Shown: piece by piece, positions 51,426-60,548 of the stretch | How the letters are laid out: each line of letters begins with the position of its first letter | Position numbering within the stretch: the first letter of the stretch is position 1 | DNA from: Methylocystis sp. ATCC 49242 | GTDB taxonomy: Bacteria > Pseudomonadota > Alphaproteobacteria > Rhizobiales > Beijerinckiaceae | Assembly (NCBI RefSeq): GCF_000188155.2 | Contig: NZ_KE124774.1 | Span: forward strand, 2,920,356-2,984,355 | DNA length: 64,000 nt | Direction: 5' to 3' | Notes under the pieces: model-generated | The model's input: the letters and a program-made list of their open reading frames with translations, nothing else | What the model was told of the DNA's origin: nothing | The model's database searches: none | Translations under genes and position numbers: made by a program

Positions 51426-54400
51426 TCAGGCGCTCCAGCGGCCGAGCGCCTGCAACTCGCGCAGCGCCTGAGCGTCGCGGCGGGTGACGCCCGGATATTC
51501 CGGATCGGCGGTCGTCGGGTCGAAATATTTCCATGAGCGCGCGCATTTCACGCCCGATGCGCGATTGGGGACCACCGCCACATTCGCGACCTCGGGCAGA
51601 CGGAACGCATCTGCGGGACCATCGCCGGATTCGATGCGAATATCCGAAACGATGCAGATTTCCGCGAAATCCACGCCGTCGAGATCGATGCGCAGCTTGG
51701 CGTCGGAAATATAGACTGTCGGAGCCGCTTCGAGCGAGGAGCCGATGCGCTTCTGCGCGCGCTCGATTTCCAGCGCGCCGGTGACGACCGAGCGGATGGC
51801 GCGCACGCCCTCCCACTTCTTGGCCAGCGCCTCGTCGCGCCAATGCGACGGGACGTCGGGGAAGCTCTCGACATGAACCGACGTCGCATCGGGATAGCGC
51901 GCGAGCCACGCCTCTTCCGCCGTGAAGACGAGAATCGGCGCGAGCCATGTCGTCACGCAGCGGAAGATCCGCTCGATCACGGCGAGGGCCGCCTTGCGCT
52001 TCACGCTCGACGGCGGCTCGCAATAGAGCGTGTCCTTGCGGATGTCGAAATAGAAGGCGGAGAGATCGCTTGTCATGAAGGGCGTGAGAAGCGCCACGAC
52101 CTTCTTGTAATCGAAAGCCGCATAGGCGGAGCGGACAGCGGCGTCCATCTCGACGAGACGATGCAGCATGAGACGTTCGAGTTCGCCCGCATGTTCGAGC
52201 GCGGCGTCGTCGCCCGATTCGTAATGCGCAAGCGTGCCCAGCATCCAGCGCAGCGTGTTGCGCAATTTGCGATAGAGTTCGACGAAGGTCTTGAGAATTT
52301 CCGGACCCACGCGCAGATCGTCGGCGTAGTCGGACGCCGCGACCCACAGGCGCAGAATGTCGGCGCCCGAATCCGCGATCACCTTCTGCGGCGCGACGAC
52401 ATTGCCGAGCGACTTGGACATCTTGCGTCCCTTCTCGTCGAGCACGAAGCCATGCGTCAGCACGGCGTCATAGGGCGCGCGCCCGCGCGTGCCGCAGCTT
52501 TCGAGAAGCGAGGAATGGAACCAGCCGCGATGCTGGTCGGAGCCTTCGAGATACATCACCTCATCGGCGCCGCCATCGCGCTTGCGGTTGATTCCGGCAA
52601 GCGCGGGGAAGTTCGCCGGATCGTCCAGCACGAAGGCGTGCGTGGAGCCCGAGTCGAACCACACGTCGAGAACGTCGGAGACTTTCTCGTAATCAGCGGG
52701 ATCATATTCAGGCGCGAGGAAACGCGCGGCGGCGCCGGTCTCGTACCAGGCGTCGGCGCCTTCCTTCTCGAAAGCCTCGACGATGCGGGCGTTGACGCGC
52801 GGATCGACGAGAATGTCGTGCGTTCCCTTCTTCACGAAGACCGCGATCGGCACGCCCCAGGCGCGCTGGCGCGAGACGACCCAGTCGGGACGATTGGCGA
52901 TCATGCCGCGGATACGATTCTCGCCGGCCGCTGGCGTCCATTGCGTGCGCGCGATCTCTTCCAGAGCGATGGCGCGCAGCGTCGGCCGATTTCCGCGATC
53001 CGTATCCTGAGGAGCTTGCGAAGCGCGCGCCTCGTCAGGATGAGGGTTCGATTGCGAGAACGGCTTGTCCATCGCGATGAACCATTGCGGCGTGTTGCGG
53101 AAGATGACCGGCTTCTTCGAGCGCCAGGAATGCGGATATTGATGCTTGAGTCTGCCGCGCGCGATGAGATTGCCCGCGGTCACGAGGGCCTGAATCACCG
53201 ATTCATTGGCGTCGCCCTTGTCGCCCTTGTCGGTGATGACGCGTTTGCCCTCGAAGCCCGGCGCTTCCTTCGTGTAGAAGCCATCCTCGTCGACCGTGTA
53301 GGGAATGCGCGCATCGATTCCGGCCTCGGCGAGGCGACGGCCGTTCGCCATCCATATATCGAAGTCCTCGCGGCCATGTCCCGGCGCCGTGTGCACGAAA
53401 CCCGTGCCAGTGTCGTCGGTGACATGGTCGCCGTCGAAGAGCGGCACGTCGAAATCGTAACCCAGATGCGCGAGGGGATGGGCGCAGACGAGCCCGCTCA
53501 GCATCGCGGCGGGAACGTCATGCAGGCGCTCATAGGCGTCGACCTTGGCGGCCTTGAACACTTCATTCGCCAGCTTGTCGGCGAGGATGAATTTCGAGCC
53601 CGGCAGCGCCCAATTGTTCTCCGGCGCATGGGTGACGTGGTAGAGGCCATAATCGATCTTCGATGAAAAGGAGATCGCGCGATTGCCCGGCAGCGTCCAG
53701 GGCGTCGTCGTCCAGATGACCACGCGCGCCTCGGAGAGGTCGCCTTCCGCGCCGCGCGGGATGGGGAACGCCACCCACACCATGTCGCTGGTGTGATCCT
53801 CATATTCGACTTCCGCTTCAGCGAGCGCGGTCTTCTCGACGACCGACCACATCACGGGCTTGGAGCCGCGATAGAGCAGGCCGTTCTCCGCGAATTTCAT
53901 GATCTCGCGGGCGATGATCGCCTCGGCGGGATAGGCCATTGTCGCATAGGGACGATCCCACTCGCCGGCGACGCCGAGGCGCTTGAACTCCTCGCGCTGC
54001 ACGGAAAGCCAATGCTCCGCATAGGCGCGACATTCGCGGCGGAAGGCGACCATTTCCTCTGGCTGCGCGAAGTCGGGCTTCTTCTTGCCCTTGGCGCGGT
54101 AGTTCTCTTCCTCGATCTTCCATTCGATCGGCAGGCCATGGCAGTCCCAGCCCGGCACATAGACGCAGTCCTTGCCGGTCATGCGCTGGCTGCGCGTCAC
54201 CACGTCCTTGAGGATCTTGTTCAGCGCGTGGCCGATATGGATGTTGCCGTTGGCGTAGGGCGGGCCGTCATGGAGCGTGAATTTCGGGCGGCCCTTCGCC
54301 GCCTCGCGCATCTTTTCGTTGAGGCGGATTTCTTCCCAGCGCTTAAGGAACTCGGGCTCGCGCTGGGGCAATCCCGCGCGCATCGGAAATTCCGTGACCG

Positions 54401-54449
54401 GAAGATAGAGGCTTTTCGAATAGTCGGGCCCTTTGGGAGTGTCGTTCAT
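51426..54449 (-). CDS. ileS: Isoleucyl-tRNA synthetase with palindrome-derived insert
   Basis: A 1007-residue class I synthetase. [20 protein letters not shown] carries HIGH and [13 protein letters not shown] carries KMSKS. The editing domain and anticodon-binding part are complete. Between [16 protein letters not shown] and [13 protein letters not shown] there are about 25 extra residues (about 459-483). Most of these ([17 protein letters not shown]) are encoded by the palindrome at 53004-53045. E. coli IleS reads directly on here. The C-terminal CxxC zinc cluster is reduced (CARSW). It lies 206 bases after the small membrane gene. Confidence 0.97.
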   Translation of the reverse strand: MNDTPKGPDYSKSLYLPVTEFPMRAGLPQREPEFLKRWEEIRLNEKMREAAKGRPKFTLHDGPPYANGNIHIGHALNKILKDVVTRSQRMTGKDCVYVPGWDCHGLPIEWKIEEENYRAKGKKKPDFAQPEEMVAFRRECRAYAEHWLSVQREEFKRLGVAGEWDRPYATMAYPAEAIIAREIMKFAENGLLYRGSKPVMWSVVEKTALAEAEVEYEDHTSDMVWVAFPIPRGAEGDLSEARVVIWTTTPWTLPGNRAISFSSKIDYGLYHVTHAPENNWALPGSKFILADKLANEVFKAAKVDAYERLHDVPAAMLSGLVCAHPLAHLGYDFDVPLFDGDHVTDDTGTGFVHTAPGHGREDFDIWMANGRRLAEAGIDARIPYTVDEDGFYTKEAPGFEGKRVITDKGDKGDANESVIQALVTAGNLIARGRLKHQYPHSWRSKKPVIFRNTPQWFIAMDKPFSQSNPHPDEARASQAPQDTDRGNRPTLRAIALEEIARTQWTPAAGENRIRGMIANRPDWVVSRQRAWGVPIAVFVKKGTHDILVDPRVNARIVEAFEKEGADAWYETGAAARFLAPEYDPADYEKVSDVLDVWFDSGSTHAFVLDDPANFPALAGINRKRDGGADEVMYLEGSDQHRGWFHSSLLESCGTRGRAPYDAVLTHGFVLDEKGRKMSKSLGNVVAPQKVIADSGADILRLWVAASDYADDLRVGPEILKTFVELYRKLRNTLRWMLGTLAHYESGDDAALEHAGELERLMLHRLVEMDAAVRSAYAAFDYKKVVALLTPFMTSDLSAFYFDIRKDTLYCEPPSSVKRKAALAVIERIFRCVTTWLAPILVFTAEEAWLARYPDATSVHVESFPDVPSHWRDEALAKKWEGVRAIRSVVTGALEIERAQKRIGSSLEAAPTVYISDAKLRIDLDGVDFAEICIVSDIRIESGDGPADAFRLPEVANVAVVPNRASGVKCARSWKYFDPTTADPEYPGVTRRDAQALRELQALGRWSA
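53004..53045. repeat. Palindromic repeat inserted in frame within ileS
   Basis: ATCCTGAGGAGC at 53004-53015 faces GCCTCGTCAGGAT at 53029-53041. The unit ends in GATGAGG, giving an imperfect 38-base palindrome. On the coding strand it starts CCTCATCCTGACGAGG, like the CCTCATGCTGAGCAGCC unit at 30442. It adds 17 or so residues to IleS without a frameshift. Confidence 0.75.
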
Positions 54450-54655
54450 CGCTCAAAAACCGGTCATCAGCCGCGGCGACGCCGCCGGCAAGGTTCGGGT
54501 CACATAGAGGATTTGAAGAAAAAGCGCCAATGCGCCCGACCCCGGACCCCGCGCGAAATCAATCCCGAGCGCGGGCCGGGCCGGTGATTCGTGACGCGCG
54601 AACAATGACCATGCCGTTGTCTATCAAGCGCAGGCGCGGCCGCAAAGCGGAAAAA

Positions 54656-54943
54656 TCAGCGTAACCGCCTGTTCGACCCGCCGCCGATGAGCCCGGAGAA
54701 CCAGGCGCCCAGTCCCAGCACGGCCGCGACCGGAACGAGGATGAGGAACAGGCCGGAAAGGAAGAAGAAGCCGAGCGCCAGCAGGAGAAGGAGGCCGAGG
54801 CCGACCATCAGGCTGCCGAACGGCCCGAGCCTGACGAATTTCACCTCGCCGCCGCCGGTGGAAATCCAGATGCGCGAGGAGGTCTCGTCGCGGAATTCCT
54901 CGCCGGGCGGTATGATCTCGATATCGCGCTTTTCTTCGCTCAT
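54656..54943 (-). CDS. Small membrane protein, unknown function
   Basis: A 95-residue protein. Residues 1-40 are acidic and soluble (EEKRDIEIIPPGEEFRDETSS). Residues about 45-85 form two hydrophobic helices (SLMVGLGLLLLLALGFFF, LFLILVPVAAVLGLGAWF), and the C-terminus is SNRRLR. The start ATG 54943 has GGAG upstream. Homologues sit beside ribF and ileS in related genomes, from memory. Function is unknown. Confidence 0.75.
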   Translation of the reverse strand: MSEEKRDIEIIPPGEEFRDETSSRIWISTGGGEVKFVRLGPFGSLMVGLGLLLLLALGFFFLSGLFLILVPVAAVLGLGAWFSGLIGGGSNRRLR

Positions 54944-54997
54944 GGCGGGCTCCTGTCTCGCTCATAAGATAAGCCGCCGGAGCATCGTGGCAAACTT

Positions 54998-55951
54998 CTA
55001 TCGTCTCGCGAGGATTTCCCGCGCCCTGTCGCTGTCGTCATGCATCCGGTCGATCAGCGCCTCGACGCTGTCGAACTTTTCCTCGCCGCGGATGAAGCCG
55101 TAAAAGGCCACCTCGACTTCCTTGCCGTAGAGATCGCCGTCGAAATCGAAGACGAAGACTTCGAGCAGCGGCGCGCCATTGTCGAATGTGGGGCGCCGGC
55201 CGAAATTGGCGACGCCGTCACGAGTGACGCCGTCCGCCTGAAGCGTAACGGCGTAAATGCCGTGACGCAGCCGGTTCGAGGGATCGAGCGCGATATTGGC
55301 GGTGGGGAAGCCCAGAAGCCGGCCGCGCTTGTCGCCGTGACGCACCCGGCCCAGCACGAAATAGGGGTGGCCGAGAAGGCGGCGCGCCGCGGCCACGTCG
55401 CCCTTCTCCAGAAGCTCCCGCGTCGCCGTGGAAGAGACGGCTTCGAGACTGCCGTCCTCGTCCTGGGTGATTCGGTCGACGATCTCGACGGCGAAGCCGA
55501 GCCGATTCCCCTCCGCGACAAGAAATTCCGGCCCGCCCTCGCGGCCCGCGCCGAAGCGGAAGTCATAGCCGGCGACGACGGCCGAAAGGCCGAGCCGCTT
55601 CACCAGAATTTCCTCCGTGAACTCCCGCGCCGGCCGGGCGGCGAAGGCCCTGTCGAAAGTAAGGACGATCATGCCGTCGAGCCCGAGGCGGGCGGCCTGG
55701 GCCGCCTTGGCGTCGGGAGGCGTGAGGCGGAAGATCACCGATTGGCCGGCGAAGACGTCCGCGGGATGCGGCTCGAAGGTCAGCAGCGCACAGGGCTTGC
55801 CGAGCTTTTTCGCCAGCGCCTGCGCGCGGGCGACCACGCCGCGATGGCCGCGATGCAGCCCGTCGAAATTGCCGAGCGCCGCGACGGCGCCGTCGAGCCC
55901 CGCGGGCGGAGAGGCAGGGTCGCGCGCGACGATGAAGGAAGGATCGGTCAC
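54998..55951 (-). CDS. ribF: Bifunctional riboflavin kinase / FMN adenylyltransferase RibF
   Basis: A 317-residue enzyme making FMN and then FAD. The N-terminal adenylyltransferase holds ALGNFDGLHRGHRGVV (nucleotidyltransferase HxGH) and GYDFRFGAGREG. The C-terminal kinase holds GHPYFVLGRVRHGDKRGRLLGFPTANI. Length is normal. It sits 18 bases after the MaoC gene in a minus-strand run. Confidence 0.97.
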   Translation of the reverse strand: MTDPSFIVARDPASPPAGLDGAVAALGNFDGLHRGHRGVVARAQALAKKLGKPCALLTFEPHPADVFAGQSVIFRLTPPDAKAAQAARLGLDGMIVLTFDRAFAARPAREFTEEILVKRLGLSAVVAGYDFRFGAGREGGPEFLVAEGNRLGFAVEIVDRITQDEDGSLEAVSSTATRELLEKGDVAAARRLLGHPYFVLGRVRHGDKRGRLLGFPTANIALDPSNRLRHGIYAVTLQADGVTRDGVANFGRRPTFDNGAPLLEVFVFDFDGDLYGKEVEVAFYGFIRGEEKFDSVEALIDRMHDDSDRAREILARR

Positions 55952-55969
55952 GGCGGGGGCCGATCGGCG

Positions 55970-56455
55970 TCAGGCCGACGCCGGCTTCTCCGCTGGCGCC
56001 GCCGGCGAGGCGGCGCGCGCCGCCTGTTCGCGCGAAGGCACCATCACCGTCGCCTCGCCATCGAGCACCACCTTGCCGTCGACGAGACACTCGCATTTGA
56101 GCTTGGCGCGGCGGCCCTTCTCGACGAGCTCCACCACCTCGACCACGACAGTGATGACGTCGCCGATTTTCACGGGCGCCCGGAAGTTCAGGGTCTGCGA
56201 AAGATAGACCGCGCCCGGGCCGGGCAGATACATGCCGATGACGGTCGAGATCAGCGAGGCCGTGTAGAGGCCATGGACGATGCGTTCGCCGAAGCGCGTC
56301 TTGGAGGCGAAATGATCCGACAGATGGATCGGATTGCGGTCGCCCGACAGATCGGCGAAGGCGATCACGTCGTCGTCCATCACCGCCTTCATCAGCGTCT
56401 CGCGCATGCCGACGCTCAGATCCTCGAAATAATAGATTTTGAACGGCGTCGACAT
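55970..56455 (-). CDS. MaoC-family (R)-specific enoyl-CoA hydratase-like protein
   Basis: A 161-residue hot-dog fold protein. DLSGDRNPIHLSDHFA carries the catalytic Asp-His of hydratase 2 (D-x-N-P-x-H), and RIVHGLYTASLIS is the second signature. It hydrates trans-2-enoyl-CoA to (R)-3-hydroxyacyl-CoA, useful for PHB precursors. The last 25 residues are an Ala/Pro-rich tail. I chose ATG 56455 (MSTPFKIYYFED); a GTG nine bases upstream is possible. It follows the HAD gene by 50 bases. Confidence 0.9.
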   Translation of the reverse strand: MSTPFKIYYFEDLSVGMRETLMKAVMDDDVIAFADLSGDRNPIHLSDHFASKTRFGERIVHGLYTASLISTVIGMYLPGPGAVYLSQTLNFRAPVKIGDVITVVVEVVELVEKGRRAKLKCECLVDGKVVLDGEATVMVPSREQAARAASPAAPAEKPASA

Positions 56456-56505
56456 GGGTTTCACCGGATTGTTGCGCGGAGTTGGGGCGAAGCGCCCGCA
56501 CCCTT

Positions 56506-57411
56506 TTACCAGAAAACTTCGCGAGCCAAAGCGACAGGACGCGCGCCCGCGACCTCGATCAGCCGCGCGAGCGCCAGCGGGTCGAGATCCTCGCCCGTCG
56601 GGCGCAGCTCCAGCGCATGCACGCCTTCCGTGATGAAGAGGCAGTCGAGCCCGACGCGCCCCGCGCCGGTCAGATCCGTGACGGCGCCGTCGCCGACCGC
56701 GAGGATCCTCGATTTCTCCAGCGGCGCGCCCCGCAGGCCGGCCAGGCGCTCCATAGCGGCGGCGTAGATCGGCGGATGCGGCTTGCCGAACATGGCGACC
56801 CGACCGCCGAACATGGCGTATCGCTCGGCGAGCGCCCCGGCGCAGTAGACGATATCGTCGCCGATGGCGACGACGATGTCGGGATTGGCGCAGAGCATTT
56901 CGAGCCCGCGCGCCGCGAGCGTCTTCAGGCCCGGATCGTAATCCTGCGGCGTCTCCTCACGCTCGGCGAAAAGCCCGGTGCAGACGATGTAGTCCGCTTC
57001 TTGCGGCCCGACCTTGCGGATGGGAGCGCCGAGGCGCCGTCCCGCCTCCTCGAAGAGACCGTTGTCGCGCGGCGGGCCGAGGTGGTAGCAGGCCTGCCCC
57101 TCGCGGGCGAGCATGCCCCGAAGCGTCAGCTCGCCCGCCGAGACGAGATCGTCGAAACAGTCTTCAGGCAGGCCGAGGCCGAGAAGCTGGCGTCGGACTT
57201 CGTCATCGGGGCGCGAGGCGTTGGTGATGAGGACGACCGAACCGCCCTTCGCGCGAAAGCGCCGCAACGCTTCGGCGGCGCGCGGAAAATGACGCTTGCC
57301 GTCGATCAGCACGCCCCAGACGTCGCAAAGCAGCGCGTCATAGCGACCGGCGATTTCGTGAAGGCCCTCGATCACGGGAATATCCGCCACGGGCGACTGA
57401 ACGGGCGTCAA
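56506..57411 (-). CDS. HAD-superfamily hydrolase, class IIA (TIGR01459 type)
   Basis: A 301-residue HAD phosphatase. LLCDVWGVLIDGKRHFP is motif I with the Asp-x-Trp variant. VVLITNASRPDDEV is motif II, KPHPPIYAAAM motif III and VGDGAVTDLTGA motif IV. This class is common in Alphaproteobacteria; the substrate is unknown. Its ATG overlaps the upstream carbonic anhydrase stop by four bases. Confidence 0.9.
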   Translation of the reverse strand: MTPVQSPVADIPVIEGLHEIAGRYDALLCDVWGVLIDGKRHFPRAAEALRRFRAKGGSVVLITNASRPDDEVRRQLLGLGLPEDCFDDLVSAGELTLRGMLAREGQACYHLGPPRDNGLFEEAGRRLGAPIRKVGPQEADYIVCTGLFAEREETPQDYDPGLKTLAARGLEMLCANPDIVVAIGDDIVYCAGALAERYAMFGGRVAMFGKPHPPIYAAAMERLAGLRGAPLEKSRILAVGDGAVTDLTGAGRVGLDCLFITEGVHALELRPTGEDLDPLALARLIEVAGARPVALAREVFW

Positions 57412-58118
57412 AACCGCGCCTCTGTGAAGGCCGCGGCGTAGGCTCTTTCGCCGACGGGCAGAAAGGCGCCGGTCTGCTCCTGGAGCCAGAACAGCCGGCC
57501 GTCGGAAATGCGGAACAGCGCGCCATGCAACGTCAGGTGTTTGTGGTGCTCCAGCACCTGCACCATCGGGAAGGTGCGCAGATTGCGCAGGGTCTGTTTG
57601 ATGGCTTCGAACTCCAGCCGCTCTATGTATCGCGGATCGTCGGGATTGGGCGCAACGCCGAGCCGCTCCGCGGCCGGCGCCAGCATCTTGATCCAGTCGC
57701 CGATGAAGTCGCTGTGGCTCAAGGGGGGCGTCTCGGGCCGCGCGATGTTTTCGGCATAGGCGCGCACGCCGCCGCAGAGGCCGTGGCCGAGCACGACGAC
57801 ATGCTCCACCTTCAGCGCCATCACGGCGTATTCCAGCGCCGCCGAGGCGCCGTGATGATGGTCGTCCGGCTCATAGGGGGGCACGAGCGCGGCGACGTTG
57901 CGCAACACGAACAATTCGCCCGGCCCCGCGCCGAAGATCGCCTCCGGCGCGACGCGCGAATCGCTGCAGCTGACGATCATGGTTTTCGGGGTCTGGCCCT
58001 TGGCGAGCTCCCGGAACTTGTCATATTCGGCGACGAAACGGCCGGCGAGAAAACTCTCGTAGCCTTCGAGAAGATGCTGCGGCGGCCCGCCGATGGGTGT
58101 TTCTTCCGGGACCGCCAA
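57408..58118 (-). CDS. Beta-carbonic anhydrase (classical)
   Basis: A 236-residue enzyme of CO2/bicarbonate interconversion. VSCSDSRVAPEAIF holds the zinc Cys and the Asp-Arg dyad, VVLGHGLCGGVRAY the zinc His and Cys, and HLTLHGALFRISDG the tail. I chose TTG 58118 (AVPEETPIGG) because GGAGG lies six bases before it and upstream codons lack similarity. It leads a minus-strand run with the HAD, MaoC and ribF genes. Confidence 0.9.
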   Translation of the reverse strand: MAVPEETPIGGPPQHLLEGYESFLAGRFVAEYDKFRELAKGQTPKTMIVSCSDSRVAPEAIFGAGPGELFVLRNVAALVPPYEPDDHHHGASAALEYAVMALKVEHVVVLGHGLCGGVRAYAENIARPETPPLSHSDFIGDWIKMLAPAAERLGVAPNPDDPRYIERLEFEAIKQTLRNLRTFPMVQVLEHHKHLTLHGALFRISDGRLFWLQEQTGAFLPVGERAYAAAFTEARF

Positions 58119-58257
58119 TCTCGACCTCCGTCCGTCTGGAGAACGCCGCGACCGCGAAATTCTCTCATGCGGATGGCGGAACAGCCTCTTATTGTGTAGA
58201 CGGGGCGGCAAGGCAAGAGAAGATCGAGCCTGCAAGATAACCTGTTCGGAGCCCGAT

Positions 58258-59127
58258 ATGATTTCGAAATTGAAACGCAGCGTCCTGGCGATGCCGGGCT
58301 CCAACGCCCGGGCGCTGGAGAAGGGCAAGAGCCTTCCCGCCGACGTTTTGATGTTCGAACTCGAGGACGGCGTCGCGGAGTCGGCCAAGGCCATGGCGCG
58401 CGAGCAGGTCGCCGCCGCCGTCTCGCGCGGCGGCTATGGCGCGCGTCAGGTCGTCGTGCGCGTCAACGCCCGCGGCTCGGAATGGTACAAGCCCGACGTC
58501 GCCGCCATCGCGCCCACGGGGCCGGACGCCATCGTCATCCCCAAGGTCAATTCGCGCGACGACATTCTGAAGGCCGCCGCCGACATCGTCGCCGCCGGCG
58601 CGCCGCTCAGGACAAGGCTCTGGGCGATGATCGAGACGCCGCGCGCCATCTTCGACATCGAGAAGATCGCCAGCGCCGCCGACGATCCGGCGTCGCGGCT
58701 CGAGGTGCTGGTGCTCGGCCCCAACGACATCGCCAAATCGACCCGGGCGCGGCTCACGCCCGGCCGGCCGGCGCTGCTTTCCTGGCTTTCGGCGGGAGTT
58801 CTCGCCGCGCGTGTCCACAATATCGAGATCATCGACGGCATCTACAACGACTTCAACGACGAAGCGGGGCTTCGCCGCGAGGCGGAGCAGGGCCGCGACA
58901 TGGGCTTCGACGGCAAGATGCTCATCCATCCGAACCAGATCGGCCCGGTGAACGAGATTTTCGCCCCGAGCGCCGAGGAGGTGGATTTCGCCCGCAGGAT
59001 CATCGCGATCTTCGACGAGCCGGAAAACGCCGAGAAGGGCGTCGTGCAGATCGACGGCAAGATGGTCGAGCGCCTGCATCTCGACATCGCCCGCCGCACC
59101 CTCGAGCTGATGGCCGCCGCGGGCTGA
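58258..59127 (+). CDS. HpcH/HpaI-type CoA ester lyase (CitE-like)
   Basis: A 289-residue TIM-barrel lyase. LKRSVLAMPGSNARALEKGK, FELEDGVAESAK, RVNARGSEWY, IIVIPKV-type (DAIVIPKVNS) and ETPRAIFDIE are family motifs. It probably cleaves or forms malyl-CoA, citramalyl-CoA or a related thioester. The shorter length than the serine-cycle Mcl (about 320) argues for a CitE-like role. The start is ATG 58258 after a 139-base divergent region with the carbonic anhydrase. Substrate is undetermined. Confidence 0.9.
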   Translation: MISKLKRSVLAMPGSNARALEKGKSLPADVLMFELEDGVAESAKAMAREQVAAAVSRGGYGARQVVVRVNARGSEWYKPDVAAIAPTGPDAIVIPKVNSRDDILKAAADIVAAGAPLRTRLWAMIETPRAIFDIEKIASAADDPASRLEVLVLGPNDIAKSTRARLTPGRPALLSWLSAGVLAARVHNIEIIDGIYNDFNDEAGLRREAEQGRDMGFDGKMLIHPNQIGPVNEIFAPSAEEVDFARRIIAIFDEPENAEKGVVQIDGKMVERLHLDIARRTLELMAAAG

Positions 59128-59213
59128 ACCCGGCCGCAGCCGCCGGGCGCCGGCCTGTTTCGCAGGCGCCCGGGCTCCATTATAGTTTTCGCCAAACTGC
59201 GAGGATTTCGACC

Positions 59214-60533
59214 ATGGCCGGACCCGACGCCGACGAGAAGGATAATGTTCCAGCGGTGGAGGGCGGAGCCGGCGACGCCGGAAAGACGCCGGAAGCGCCC
59301 CGAAAGCCGCCCGGCGCGGCGCGGCGCGGCGGCGGCCTGCTCATGAAACTGTCCGGCTCGGCGCTGCTGCTCCTGATCGCGATCGGAGCAGGCGGCTATG
59401 GCGCGCTGATTTTCAAGGATAAGGATCCGCGCATCCGCCTCGTGGCGGACTATGTCGAAAGCGGCGTCGGCGAAGCGCAATCGGCGCTCGACAAGGCGCA
59501 GGCCAGCCTCGCGGAGCTGATGGGCGAGACCAAGCCGGCCAAGGGCTCGAAGGTCACGACCTACCGGGCGGCGCCGCTCGCGCAATCGCCCGAACCCGAA
59601 AAAGCGCCGGAGCCGGTCAAGGCTCCAGAGCCGGCGAAAGCGCCGGAGCGCGTCGAGAAGGCTCCCGAGGCGCCGGCCGCCCCCGCGCAACCGGCTTTTT
59701 CCGCCGCCGACGCCGTCGCGCTCGAAGCGCGCGTCGAGGCCACCGTCGAGGCCTCCAACGAGCTGGCGCGCAAGGCGCTGCAACTCGCCGAATCGGCCCT
59801 GGCGGCGGCGGAGGCCGCGAAATCCGGCAGGGCCGCCGCGCCCGGAGCAACGGCTCCCGCCGACGCCGGCGGCTTCACGGCCGAGGAGATGAGTTCGGCG
59901 CTAGAGGGGCGCATCGACGCGCTCGGCGATCAGCTCAAGGCGCTGGCCGACCGTCTGGACTCGCCCAAGAACGAGACCCGCGCCGCGCCCGAGGCCGAGG
60001 CGCCGAAAGCGCCCGCGGCGGACGGCGCCGCCACGACGGTGGTGGTCGCCTTCACGCTCCAGCGCGAGCTCGAGGCGGGGCGCCCCTACGCCGACGAAAT
60101 CGCGGCGCTGACCCGCCTCGGGGCCGACGCCGGCGTGATCGCAAGTCTCTCGCCCATGGCGGAGAAGGGCGCGCCGACGGGAGCGCAGCTGCGCGAAACT
60201 TTCGCGCCGATCGCCAAACGCCTGCGCGCCGCCGAAAATCATGCGGGCGGGGATCTGGCCGAGCATCTCCTGCATGGCGCGAGCAAGCTCGTGAAAGTCC
60301 ATCCCACCGGCCAGCCGCATCCGGAAACGGTCGACGGGAAGCTCGACAAGATCGACGCCGCGCTCGTCCACGGCGACTTCGCGGCGGCGCAGGCGGCTTT
60401 CGAGAGCCTGCCGGAGGCGGCGCAGGCCGAGGGGAAGGAATTCGGCGAAATGCTTCAGCAGCGCATCGCCGCCGCTAAGGCCGCCGACGATCTTCTGCAC
60501 AGCGCCATCGCCGCCCTGGGCGGCCAGAAATAA
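59214..60533 (+). CDS. Alphaproteobacterial Mic60 (mitofilin-domain) membrane protein
   Basis: A 439-residue protein with one N-terminal membrane helix (SGSALLLLIAIGAGGYGALIF) and a Lys/Glu/Pro-rich linker (PEPEKAPEPVKAPEPAKAPE). It also has a coiled coil (residues about 160-260) and a C-terminal mitofilin-like domain (VVAFTLQRELEAGRPYADEI, FEMLQQRIAA-like end). Alphaproteobacterial Mic60 shapes intracytoplasmic membrane in Rhodobacter and is encoded in heme operons next to HemY. Here hemY follows by 15 bases, but hemC/hemD are not in the window. GAGG nine bases before ATG 59214 sets the start. Confidence 0.8.
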   Translation: MAGPDADEKDNVPAVEGGAGDAGKTPEAPRKPPGAARRGGGLLMKLSGSALLLLIAIGAGGYGALIFKDKDPRIRLVADYVESGVGEAQSALDKAQASLAELMGETKPAKGSKVTTYRAAPLAQSPEPEKAPEPVKAPEPAKAPERVEKAPEAPAAPAQPAFSAADAVALEARVEATVEASNELARKALQLAESALAAAEAAKSGRAAAPGATAPADAGGFTAEEMSSALEGRIDALGDQLKALADRLDSPKNETRAAPEAEAPKAPAADGAATTVVVAFTLQRELEAGRPYADEIAALTRLGADAGVIASLSPMAEKGAPTGAQLRETFAPIAKRLRAAENHAGGDLAEHLLHGASKLVKVHPTGQPHPETVDGKLDKIDAALVHGDFAAAQAAFESLPEAAQAEGKEFGEMLQQRIAAAKAADDLLHSAIAALGGQK

Positions 60534-60548
60534 GCGAGAGCGCCAGCC

